DNA from: an uncultured Brevundimonas sp.
GTDB taxonomy: Bacteria > Pseudomonadota > Alphaproteobacteria > Caulobacterales > Caulobacteraceae
Length of the DNA: 5,154 nucleotides
Reading direction: 5' to 3'
Assembly: GCA_946481425.1 (NCBI GenBank)
Contig: CAMLNT010000166.1
Span: forward strand, 1 to 5,154
Positions within the stretch are counted from its first letter, which is position 1. The number at the start of each line of letters is the position of its first letter. The position numbers and the translations under genes are program-made. Positions 1 to 5,062 of this stretch are shown here, piece after piece. The notes beneath the pieces are model-generated. The model did not search any database and was not told the DNA's origin. It worked only from the letters and a program-made list of their open reading frames with translations.

Positions 1-33
1 TTTCGGGCTGCAGGCATACAGGCTCGTGGCCGC

Positions 34-378
34 CTAATAGAAGTCATCCACCGGTCGTTCGAGACTGCGAACATAGGCTGTGATGTCGGCTCGCTCCTGA
101 TCCGACATTTCGAAATCGGGCATAACGGGATGCCCGCGCGTCATCAGGCGGTTGATTTCCGGATCCTCAAAGACCAGCGGAGCGGTAACGGCGAAAGCCC
201 GAAAGGGCGGGGCCTCTCGATCAGGGCTTTCGCCAGCACGCCCAATCGAATGACAAGTCGCGCATCGATTGGCTGCGATCGCCTGACCCCGCATTTCCGA
301 TAAAAAGGCTTCGGATTCCGTAGCCGCAGGCTGAGACGCCCAGCCGATCACTATCGCGATCAGAATGATGAGAGACAT
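34..378 (-). CDS. Small periplasmic class I cytochrome c
   Basis: This 114-residue protein is predicted to be exported and to carry one covalently bound heme c for periplasmic electron transfer. An uncleaved-looking hydrophobic stretch at residues 2-13 followed by Ala/Ser/Thr is a signal peptide, with cleavage plausible near residues 14-20. The heme attachment motif CATCH is at residues 39-43 (C39, C42, H43), and M86 in the sequence HPVMPDF is the likely sixth, axial ligand. A C-terminal helix (about 92-106) completes the minimal class I fold. I chose the ATG at 376-378 because GGAGG (minus strand, 392-388) precedes it at 9 nt. An in-frame ATG at 441 would place charged residues ahead of the signal peptide and would overlap an operator. 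The gene is divergent from the Cys/His protein at 545 and shares its regulatory region. The redox partner is unknown. The family call is firm; the pathway is not. Confidence 0.9.
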   Translation of the reverse strand: MSLIILIAIVIGWASQPAATESEAFLSEMRGQAIAANRCATCHSIGRAGESPDREAPPFRAFAVTAPLVFEDPEINRLMTRGHPVMPDFEMSDQERADITAYVRSLERPVDDFY

Positions 379-398
379 GCGATGGTTCCTCCAGGCGC

Positions 399-404
399 TA
401 TAGA
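399..404 (-). promoter_or_regulatory. Candidate -10 element for the cytochrome c gene
   Basis: Read on the minus strand, this is TCTATA, a reasonable -10 hexamer. A transcript would begin near 392-394, about 41-42 bp from the centre of the FNR-like palindrome at 428-441, the standard class II activator position. The resulting leader would be only about 15 nt, with the Shine-Dalgarno sequence at its extreme 5' end. This is inferred from spacing. Confidence 0.5.
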
Positions 405-427
405 AGCCATCCCGGGTTTCCTTCGAT

Positions 428-441
428 CTGATCCAGATCAA
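428..441. promoter_or_regulatory. FNR/FixK-like operator (proximal to cytochrome c)
   Basis: The sequence CTGATCCAGATCAA matches the FNR/FixK consensus TTGAT-N4-ATCAA at 9 of 10 half-site bases. Its centre (434.5) is 56.5 bp from the cytochrome c start codon on the minus strand and fits the -10 hexamer at 399-404. A second palindrome lies 25 bp away at 453-466. The regulator could be FNR, FixK or Dnr/NnrR type, since these share half-sites; the sequence does not discriminate. Confidence 0.75.
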
Positions 442-452
442 ACGAACCAGAA

Positions 453-466
453 TTGATCCAAATCAC
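453..466. promoter_or_regulatory. FNR/FixK-like operator (proximal to the 545 gene)
   Basis: The sequence TTGATCCAAATCAC matches TTGAT-N4-ATCAA at 9 of 10 half-site bases. Its centre (459.5) is 85.5 bp upstream of the plus-strand start at 545, so a class II start would fall near 501 with a 44-nt leader. No good -10 hexamer is visible there. It could also act as an upstream site for the divergent cytochrome c gene. Confidence 0.65.
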
Positions 467-544
467 GGCAGCCATCCGACACTTCTTCTCAAAGGTGGGA
501 ATGGCAGATGCGCCAGGCTGGCGCCTTCACCTGAGGTAATCGGA

Positions 545-997
545 ATGCAGAGCTTCGAGCCCATCGCGTTGCCGGTTTCCCAGCACGGCACGAAGACACT
601 ACGCCACATCGCGGGGGTGCCATTCATCTATGGGATGGCCATCCCCATCGGGCTTCTCGATCTGGCGGTAAGCCTCTATCAGGCGGTCTGCTTTCGCCTG
701 TGGCGCATACCGGCGGTGCGCCGAAGCGCTCACGTGAGCTTCGCCAGAGCGGAACTTCCTTATCTCAACCCTGTGCAACGCCTTCACTGTGGCTACTGCA
801 GTTACGCCAACGGGGTCCTCGTATACGCAGCCGAGATTGCGGCTCGAACCGAACAATACTGGTGCCCGATCCAGCATCGGGAGCCCCCGGTGGGCGTTCA
901 CGACCGCTATGGTCGTTTCCTTCCTTACGGCGACCCGGTCGACCTCGACGCCAGGATTGACCGCCTTCGGACGGACCTGCGCGAAGGCGAGGACTGA
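545..997 (+). CDS. Conserved protein of unknown function with Cys/His motif
   Basis: This 150-residue protein has no function I can name. From memory, similar proteins annotated only as hypothetical occur in other proteobacteria and share the block around REIAARTEQYWCPIKH. Visible here: a hydrophobic segment at about residues 22-50 that could cross or lie in the membrane; a basic stretch (R51-R60); then HCGYC (H81, C82, C85) and WCPIQH (C107, H111). These Cys and His residues could form a metal or redox site. The C-terminal 25 residues are charged and helical. The ATG at 545 is preceded by GAGG at 533-536 with 8-nt spacing. The gene is divergent from the cytochrome c gene across a region with two FNR-like operators, suggesting low-oxygen expression. 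A heme, Fe-S or zinc role is inference only. Existence of the gene is well supported by the conserved motifs and ribosome binding site. Confidence 0.8.
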   Translation: MQSFEPIALPVSQHGTKTLRHIAGVPFIYGMAIPIGLLDLAVSLYQAVCFRLWRIPAVRRSAHVSFARAELPYLNPVQRLHCGYCSYANGVLVYAAEIAARTEQYWCPIQHREPPVGVHDRYGRFLPYGDPVDLDARIDRLRTDLREGED

Positions 998-1077
998 GGG
1001 ATCCGGGCACAAGAAGGCGCGCCGCCAACGGCTCCGCCTCGCACCCTGATCCGTAGCCAAACGGAATCTGCGTGGAG

Positions 1078-1091
1078 TTGAGGCAGATCAA
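1078..1091. promoter_or_regulatory. FNR/FixK-like operator and promoter of the USP gene
   Basis: The sequence TTGAGGCAGATCAA matches TTGAT-N4-ATCAA at 9 of 10 half-site bases. Its centre (1084.5) is 58.5 bp upstream of the USP start codon. A TGTGAT hexamer at 1114-1119 (4 of 6 matches to TATAAT) sits where a -10 element should be for an activator at -41.5, predicting a start near 1126 and a leader of about 17 nt. The site lies in the 145-bp gap after the 545-997 gene, which shows no convincing terminator. Confidence 0.75.
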
Positions 1092-1142
1092 GGCCGGATC
1101 GCTGCTTTTCCGCTGTGATGAGCCAACCCGACGGAGGTTGCC

Positions 1143-2000
1143 ATGAGCTACAAGTCCATCCTTGTCCTGGCGAGCGGCTTCGAAACGGACCTGGCGATCG
1201 ATGCCGGCGCGTGGCTGGCGGTTGAGCACGAGGCCGTGACGCGGGTGCTTCCAGTCTATCCCGACCTCGCCGCAGAAATGGCCGCGACGGGCGTCGCGTT
1301 CGGCGGCGTAACCGTACCGGCGGCATTCGATGCGGCGGAAGAGTTCAGCCAGGCCAGGCAGCAACAGATCGAGCAGTCGTGTCAGAGCGCCGTTCAAGCC
1401 GCCGATATCGCGCTTGGTGAAGGTTCGGGGGGGCCGCGCCTGATCCTCAATCCGTATTCCCGTCCGATCTGGAAGGCGATCGAGCAAGCCAGCGCCTTGG
1501 CGGACCTGGTCCTGATTTGCGGCCGTAGCCTCTCCAGCGAGCCGGTGCGGGGCCGAGAGTTGGTCGAAGAGATCCTGATGCGTCAGCGCCAACCGTTGCT
1601 GATCGTCCGCGGCGCGCCGGAAAGCTTCGCGTCGGGAGCCGCTATTGCGTGGAACGGGTCGATCGAAGCGGGACGAGCGGTTCGCTCGGCTCTGCCTCTC
1701 TTTGGATGCGCCTCCGGTCTCGACGTCATGACCCATTCCGACGGCGGCGCGAGACATGCCGAGCCGGTTTCGGTCCTGTCCGAGTATCTTCAGCTGCATG
1801 ACCTGGGGTCTCCCGGTCATCTTTCGCTCAGCGGCGAAGACCCCGCCGAGGCCATCGTCAGCGAATGTCGCAAACGCGGCGTGGGTGTCCTTGTCGCGGG
1901 CGCCTACGGGCATTCGCGTATGCGCGAGTTTGTGCTCGGTGGCGTGACCCGCAGCCTGCTGAAAATCGAGGATGGTCCTTCGCTCCTCCTCGCCCACTAG
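1143..2000 (+). CDS. Tandem-domain universal stress protein
   Basis: This 285-residue cytoplasmic protein contains two universal stress protein (UspA) domains, at about residues 1-157 and 163-285. The first begins with the typical beta strand YKSILVLAS and ends with PLLIVRG but has no recognisable ATP motif. The second carries the nucleotide-binding signature at residues 253-269, GAYGHSRMREFVLGGVT, matching the G-x2-G-x9-G-type loop, so this half probably binds ATP while the first is structural or regulatory. Such tandem proteins are common in bacteria that induce USPs on oxygen limitation; the precise role is usually unknown. The ATG has GGAGG at 1133-1137 with 5-nt spacing. An FNR-like operator and a fitting -10 element lie upstream. 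The next gene starts 10 bp after the stop, and its Shine-Dalgarno sequence overlaps this gene's stop codon, so the two are likely co-transcribed and coupled. Confidence 0.93.
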   Translation: MSYKSILVLASGFETDLAIDAGAWLAVEHEAVTRVLPVYPDLAAEMAATGVAFGGVTVPAAFDAAEEFSQARQQQIEQSCQSAVQAADIALGEGSGGPRLILNPYSRPIWKAIEQASALADLVLICGRSLSSEPVRGRELVEEILMRQRQPLLIVRGAPESFASGAAIAWNGSIEAGRAVRSALPLFGCASGLDVMTHSDGGARHAEPVSVLSEYLQLHDLGSPGHLSLSGEDPAEAIVSECRKRGVGVLVAGAYGHSRMREFVLGGVTRSLLKIEDGPSLLLAH

Positions 2001-2010
2001 GAGACTCGAC

Positions 2011-2472
2011 ATGAAACTGTACGGCCCTGGCCTCGTCGTTGTCGCTGACGGCGCTCACGCGCGTGCGTTCGAAGAGCGGGTCCGCGGCGGCCCTCTTGTG
2101 GAAATCACGTCCCGTCTCGGAGACCTCAAATCGGACGGGCCGAGACACTCGTCGCACGCCGGCCGGGTTCATGATCGCTTCGGACCCGCCAGCCACACCA
2201 CGGGCGGTGACAGTCCCAAGGTGAAGGCGGAGGAAGCCTTCATCCGCCGCCTGGCGGCGCGGGTCGACGACCTCATGTCCACCGGCTCTTATGAAAACCT
2301 TGCCCTGATCGCGGCGCCGCGAGCCCTGGGCGATCTGAGGTCTGCTCTCGGCCCCGCCCGGGACGGGCGCACCGTGGAAGCGGAGTCCGCGGATCGGGTG
2401 AAGGAACGCCTGCCCGCCCTTCGCGAGGCCTTGAGGCGGCTACGGTCAAAACCGGATCACGCCCAGGCTTGA
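2011..2472 (+). CDS. Host-attachment family protein (baeRF-like)
   Basis: This 153-residue soluble protein resembles the family named 'protein required for attachment to host cells' (Host_attach). The features I recognise are the N-terminal strand with VVVADGAHARAF (residues 9-20), the central R-LGDLKSDGPR segment followed by a Gly/His-rich loop (35-66), the helix with EEAFIRRLAARV (74-85), and LALIAAPRALGDLRSAL (97-113). The family is related to archaeo-eukaryotic release factor-like (baeRF) domains, which hints at ribosome- or tRNA-linked work rather than adhesion; that link is from general knowledge, not shown here. I chose the ATG at 2011 because AGGAGA (1998-2003) sits 7 nt upstream, overlapping the USP stop codon; an in-frame start at 1972 would run into the USP gene. 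The stop codon lies inside the next operator (2469-2482). The C-terminal 15 residues are basic. Confidence 0.85.
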   Translation: MKLYGPGLVVVADGAHARAFEERVRGGPLVEITSRLGDLKSDGPRHSSHAGRVHDRFGPASHTTGGDSPKVKAEEAFIRRLAARVDDLMSTGSYENLALIAAPRALGDLRSALGPARDGRTVEAESADRVKERLPALREALRRLRSKPDHAQA

Positions 2473-2482
2473 TCCAGATCAT
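2469..2482. promoter_or_regulatory. FNR/FixK-like operator of the DUF883 gene cluster
   Basis: The sequence TTGATCCAGATCAT matches TTGAT-N4-ATCAA at 9 of 10 half-site bases. It overlaps the TGA stop (2470-2472) of the host-attachment gene. Its centre (2475.5) is 60.5 bp upstream of the DUF883 start codon, so a class II transcript would begin near 2517. The hexamer at the expected -10 position (2505-2510, CATCGT) is weak, so the promoter would depend on its activator. Confidence 0.7.
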
Positions 2483-2535
2483 GGTCGGCCAAGGCACCGA
2501 GCCCCATCGTGAGACCGAGACAACAGGAGGCGAAC

Positions 2536-2832
2536 ATGTCCAAGACGGTGGCCGAGAGGCTGAACAAGGATATTCAGGACCTGGTGGCCGAGATTGGCGA
2601 CGATCTGCAAAACGCCGCCGAGAAGTCCGGTGAGGAAGCCGCCGCGGCGATGCGTCGCTCCGCGAATGTCATGCGTCGGGCCGCAAACCGACTGGCCCGC
2701 GAGCTGCATGACGCCGGGGAAGACACCCTGCAGGCAGCCAAGGCCCATCCCTATGCCACGGCCGCCCTGATCGCATCGGCTGCGGCGTTGATCGGACTCG
2801 CGGTCTCGCATCGCGGCGTTGGCAAGGACTGA
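2536..2832 (+). CDS. DUF883 (YqjD/ElaB)-like tail-anchored protein
   Basis: This 98-residue protein has the layout of the DUF883 family that includes E. coli YqjD and ElaB: a long amphipathic, charged helix rich in Ala, Glu and Arg (about residues 3-68, probably coiled), then HPYATAALIASAAALIGLAVSH (71-92) as a single C-terminal membrane anchor with a short basic tail. YqjD and ElaB are known to tether inactive ribosomes to the inner membrane in stationary phase; applying that here is inference. The ATG at 2536 is preceded by AGGAGG at 2525-2530 with 5-nt spacing. Starting at the in-frame ATG at 2509 would put the ribosome binding site inside the gene. The FNR-like operator at 2469-2482 suggests it heads its own transcript. 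The following gene starts 8 bp after the stop. The anchor ends in SHRG rather than the double-Arg end usual in the family. Confidence 0.83.
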   Translation: MSKTVAERLNKDIQDLVAEIGDDLQNAAEKSGEEAAAAMRRSANVMRRAANRLARELHDAGEDTLQAAKAHPYATAALIASAAALIGLAVSHRGVGKD

Positions 2833-2840
2833 CCTGCCCG

Positions 2841-3218
2841 ATGGCCGGCTATTTCCATGTCCATCTCGAGCTCGCGCGTGAACCTGATCATCCGCAGGGA
2901 TCCGAAGCCATCGGCTACGATCTGGTCGTTCCGCTTGATGAAGCCGGACGCATCGATGCGGATGCCTGGCGCGAGGCGCCGGGGCGCTCCCGGGTCCGTC
3001 GGTTTCGCGATGGTGAGACCGAGGCCGTAGGAGCGCTTGCGCACGGTCCGGGAGGTCAGTGGCGCTTCGATTTCGCAGCGGCCGAGATCGGGGATGACGT
3101 CGGTTTTCGGCTTCAGTCGGAGGCGTTTCGAGAAGGCGAGTATGTTTCGATCCGGATGGCGGATGGCGCGCTCCATGTGTTCCGTGTCGCATCCGCGAGA
3201 GCACTGGCGCCGATGTGA
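2841..3218 (+). CDS. Protein of unknown function, 125 aa
   Basis: I do not recognise a characterised family. The protein is soluble and acidic, with no signal peptide, no membrane segment and no Cys. It reads as a compact beta-rich fold: strands at YFHVHLELA (4-12), IGYDLVVPLD (24-33), WRFDFA (74-79), VGFRL (87-91), YVSIRM (101-106) and LHVFRVA (111-117). The DEAGRID (33-39), HGPGGQW (68-74) and FREGEYVSI (96-104) segments look like conserved turns; I recall similar unnamed proteins in alphaproteobacteria, but this is memory only. The start lacks a clear Shine-Dalgarno sequence and lies 8 bp after the DUF883 stop, so translation is probably coupled to that gene. Its stop codon shares a base with the next start (TGATG). 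The context points to a role with the DUF883 and small membrane proteins. Confidence 0.75.
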   Translation: MAGYFHVHLELAREPDHPQGSEAIGYDLVVPLDEAGRIDADAWREAPGRSRVRRFRDGETEAVGALAHGPGGQWRFDFAAAEIGDDVGFRLQSEAFREGEYVSIRMADGALHVFRVASARALAPM

Positions 3219-3463
3219 TGGCCCGCCAATCGGAAGTCCTGCCGGCCGTCATGCTCTATCTGTCGCTGGTCGCGCCGATCCTCTTTCTCGCCGACTTTCT
3301 CCTCCTGATGTTCGAGCGGGCACGTGGCCACGCGGCGGCGGCGCATGAGGACATCATCATCCGGGCGATGGTTCTGGTCTACGTGCTGGCCGCCATCGTC
3401 GCGGTCGCCGAGTTCCTGATCCTGACCTTATGGGCCCGAGTCCGTGACGTCTGGGCGAGGTGA
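3218..3463 (+). CDS. Small two-helix membrane protein of unknown function
   Basis: This 81-residue protein has two predicted membrane helices, at about residues 9-31 and 50-73, joined by a loop holding ERARGHAAAAHED (33-45). Basic residues at R3 and near the C-terminus (R74, R76, R81) and in the loop leave the topology ambiguous. Three acidic residues (D26 in the first helix, E44 and D45 before the second) and E65 within the second helix are unusual for simple anchors and could bind a partner or ion. The ATG at 3218 overlaps the preceding TGA by one base, a classic coupling arrangement; a GTG at 3215 is an alternative start adding one residue. No Shine-Dalgarno sequence is evident. It closes the DUF883 transcription unit. 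Function unknown. Confidence 0.72.
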   Translation: MARQSEVLPAVMLYLSLVAPILFLADFLLLMFERARGHAAAAHEDIIIRAMVLVYVLAAIVAVAEFLILTLWARVRDVWAR

Positions 3464-3570
3464 GAGTCCTGAACGCATGAAACGGACCAGGCCCACGTCC
3501 GGATACTATGCGATCAACCAAATCCTGGATTGGTAGGCAGCAGTGAGCGCCGCCATCTCAAATCCGTGGG

Positions 3571-3610
3571 CCGACGGGCATTCTGCGTCGGTTGGTTTGG
3601 CCAAAATGCC
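3571..3610 (+). other. Possible structured mRNA leader ahead of the VIT gene
   Basis: Two perfect 6-bp complementary pairs interlock here: CCGACG (3571-3576) with CGTCGG (3586-3591), and GGCATT (3577-3582) with AATGCC (3605-3610). This order is that of an H-type pseudoknot, or of two mutually exclusive hairpins. It lies 40 nt before the transporter's start codon. The first hairpin has no following T tract, so it is not a standard terminator for the upstream genes. No known riboswitch class is recognisable. Chance pairing in GC-rich DNA is a real alternative. Confidence 0.3.
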
Positions 3611-3649
3611 GTACCCTGCCGCCTACCGCCAGCTTGGAGGAGGCCACCC

Positions 3650-4351
3650 ATGAGCCGACTGCATACCCATCGTGAACGCCACGCGGTCGACCGCATCGGG
3701 TGGCTCCGGGCCGCTGTGCTGGGGGCCAATGACGGCATCGTCTCGACCGCGAGTCTGGTTGTGGGCGTGGCCGCCGCGAATGCCGACCGGGGCGCGCTCG
3801 TGATCACCGCCCTGGCGGGGCTGGTGGCCGGGGCCATGTCAATGGCGGCTGGCGAATATGTCTCGGTCAGCTCCCAGTCTGACAGCGAAGCCGCCGATCT
3901 GGCCAAGGAGCGTGCCGAACTCGACGCAGAGCCTGAACAGGAGTTGGCCGAGATGACGGCCATCTACGTGGCGCGCGGCCTGAGCTCGGACCTCGCCCGA
4001 CAGGTGGCGCTCCAGTTACACGCCGGCGACGCCCTGGCCGCGCATGCCCGCGACGAACTGGGTATCACCGACCTCACGGCCGCCCGACCGATTCAGGCGG
4101 CCCTGACCTCGGCCGCGACCTTCAGCGTGGGCGCCGGCCTGCCGCTCGCGGTGGTGCTTTTCGCCCCCATGTCAGCGATGGTTCCGACGGTCTCTGCCTC
4201 CGCGCTCGTCTTCTTGGCCCTGCTGGGCTGGGTCGGTGCGCGCACCGGCGGCGCCAAACCGATAAGGGCGGTGCTGCGCGTGACCTTCTGGGGCGCCTTT
4301 GCCCTGGCTGTGACCGCGCTGGTGGGGATGGCATTCGGGGCGGTGGTGTGA
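3650..4351 (+). CDS. VIT1/CCC1-family iron/manganese transporter
   Basis: This 233-residue inner-membrane protein belongs to the vacuolar iron transporter (VIT1/CCC1) family, which exports Fe2+ or Mn2+ from the cytoplasm, in plants by proton exchange. Five membrane helices are predicted at about residues 20-43, 46-69, 149-170, 177-197 and 207-231. The first two carry the hallmark GANDGIVS (25-32) and MAAGEYVSVSSQSD (65-78). Between helices 2 and 3 a hydrophilic, Glu-rich helical domain (79-140) is expected to bind metal in the cytoplasm (E87, E90, E98, E101, E136). D28 and M65 correspond to the transport-path Asp and Met described for eucalyptus VIT1. I chose the ATG at 3650 for its strong GGAGGAGG (3636-3643) at 6-nt spacing and the usual family N-terminus; upstream in-frame codons from 3530 do not look like this family. 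It is likely transcribed apart from the preceding unit (186-bp gap) and is convergent with the flavoprotein gene. Confidence 0.92.
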   Translation: MSRLHTHRERHAVDRIGWLRAAVLGANDGIVSTASLVVGVAAANADRGALVITALAGLVAGAMSMAAGEYVSVSSQSDSEAADLAKERAELDAEPEQELAEMTAIYVARGLSSDLARQVALQLHAGDALAAHARDELGITDLTAARPIQAALTSAATFSVGAGLPLAVVLFAPMSAMVPTVSASALVFLALLGWVGARTGGAKPIRAVLRVTFWGAFALAVTALVGMAFGAVV

Positions 4352-4452
4352 TCCCGGCCTTGTGGGTCATCCAAGCCGCCAGGAAAGACGCCATGACCTC
4401 CTTCGACGAGGCAAGCGTGCCCGGCGTCAGGCGCCCCGAGTGCTGGAACTAG
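4352..4452. other. Convergent intergenic region without clear terminator
   Basis: This 101-bp gap separates two convergent genes. It contains short inverted repeats (GGTCAT at 4365-4370 with ATGACC at 4393-4398; GACGCC at 4387-4392 with GGCGTC at 4423-4428), but neither is followed by a T tract in either direction. A 19-codon reading frame (4393-4452) is weakly supported. The palindrome CTAGCTAG (4449-4456) holds its TAG stop and the flavoprotein's stop on the other strand. Termination here may be Rho-dependent. Confidence 0.4.
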
Positions 4453-5040
4453 CTAGAAGAGTTCGGCCACGGCGCGCCGGACGCCCGTGACGGCTTCGGC
4501 GACCAGGGCAGGATCGAGATTGTCGTCCACGCCCCCGAAGTTGATGTGCTCCAGCACGCTCATGCCTGTGGCATTGGCCAGGCGGCGATCGAACGAAACC
4601 CGAACCGCGTCCCAGCCGCCGCTCTCGACCAGCCATGCGTTTTCCGAGCCCGACGCCGTGACGCTGATCATCTTGCGGCCTGTAAGCAGGGGGTCCAACC
4701 CGCCGCCTTTGACGCTGCGATACCCGAATCCCGAAGTGAACACTCGGTCCACGAACCCTTTCAGCATGGCGGGCGGACCGCCGAACCAGATAGGGTAGAA
4801 GAAGGCGAATACGTCGGCGTCCGCGAGCCTGGTTCGCATCTGGACAACATCGGCGCCCGGCTCGCCCGCCTGTCCCGTCGGAAGCTCTTCGGCCCTGAGG
4901 CAGGGGTCGAATCCGAGGGCGTAAAGATCGAACAGCTCGAACTCATGTCCCTTGGCCGCCACGGCCTCAATATAGGTTTCCGCGAGGAGGCGCACGAACG
5001 ATCGCGCTCTTGGATGCGCTAGAATGACAGCGTGTTTCAT
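4453..5040 (-). CDS. Flavodoxin-fold NAD(P)H:quinone oxidoreductase
   Basis: This 195-residue cytoplasmic protein belongs to the Flavodoxin_2 family (NQO1, MdaB and KefF relatives), FMN- or FAD-dependent enzymes that usually reduce quinones or similar acceptors by two electrons using NAD(P)H. Evidence: the N-terminal strand and flavin phosphate loop AVILAHPRARSF (4-15), the strand and signature FAFFYPIWFGGPPAMLKGFVDRVF (78-101), the FGY of the flavin site (105-107), and the VTASGS strand-loop (127-132). The length is typical for the family. I chose the ATG at 5038-5040 because GGGAGG (minus strand, 5052-5047) lies 6 nt upstream and HPxxxSF then falls at its normal place; an in-frame ATG at 5133 would run into the preceding cytochrome gene. 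It follows that gene by 22 bp on the same strand, so the two form an operon. The substrate cannot be told from the sequence. Confidence 0.9.
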   Translation of the reverse strand: MKHAVILAHPRARSFVRLLAETYIEAVAAKGHEFELFDLYALGFDPCLRAEELPTGQAGEPGADVVQMRTRLADADVFAFFYPIWFGGPPAMLKGFVDRVFTSGFGYRSVKGGGLDPLLTGRKMISVTASGSENAWLVESGGWDAVRVSFDRRLANATGMSVLEHINFGGVDDNLDPALVAEAVTGVRRAVAELF

Positions 5041-5062
5041 CGGCAGCCTCCCGGCCTTGCGA

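Noticed and set aside
632..645. Perfect 14-bp palindrome GGGATGGCCATCCC
   Set aside because: It lies inside the coding sequence of the 545-997 gene, encodes part of the hydrophobic segment, occurs once, and is not placed where an operator is needed.
765..2012. A 415-codon open frame on the minus strand opposite the USP gene
   Set aside because: It is Arg/Gly-rich with no family features, and it overlaps the USP gene and most of the Cys/His gene, both of which have clear motifs and ribosome binding sites. Long antisense frames are expected in GC-rich DNA.
2479..3252. A 257-codon open frame on the minus strand opposite the DUF883 trio
   Set aside because: Low-complexity Arg/Pro/His-rich product without motifs. 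The plus strand has three tightly spaced genes there, one of a known family.
3483..3500. Hairpin CGGAC / GTCCG after the small membrane protein gene as a terminator
   Set aside because: Only 5 bp with an 8-nt loop and no following T tract.
3504..3517. ATCAA half-site before the VIT gene as a fifth FNR-like operator
   Set aside because: The other half (TACTA) matches TTGAT at one base only, so the dyad is absent.
3477..3536. A 19-codon plus-strand frame, MKRTRPTSGYYAINQILDW, in the gap before the VIT gene
   Set aside because: No good Shine-Dalgarno at proper spacing and no attenuator-like codon run. A leader peptide role is possible but unsupported.
4393..4452. A 19-codon plus-strand frame, MTSFDEASVPGVRRPECWN, after an AGGAAAG
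   Set aside because: It is too short to judge, the ribosome binding site is mediocre, and it ends in the palindrome shared with the flavoprotein stop. It may be a chance frame or a gene remnant.
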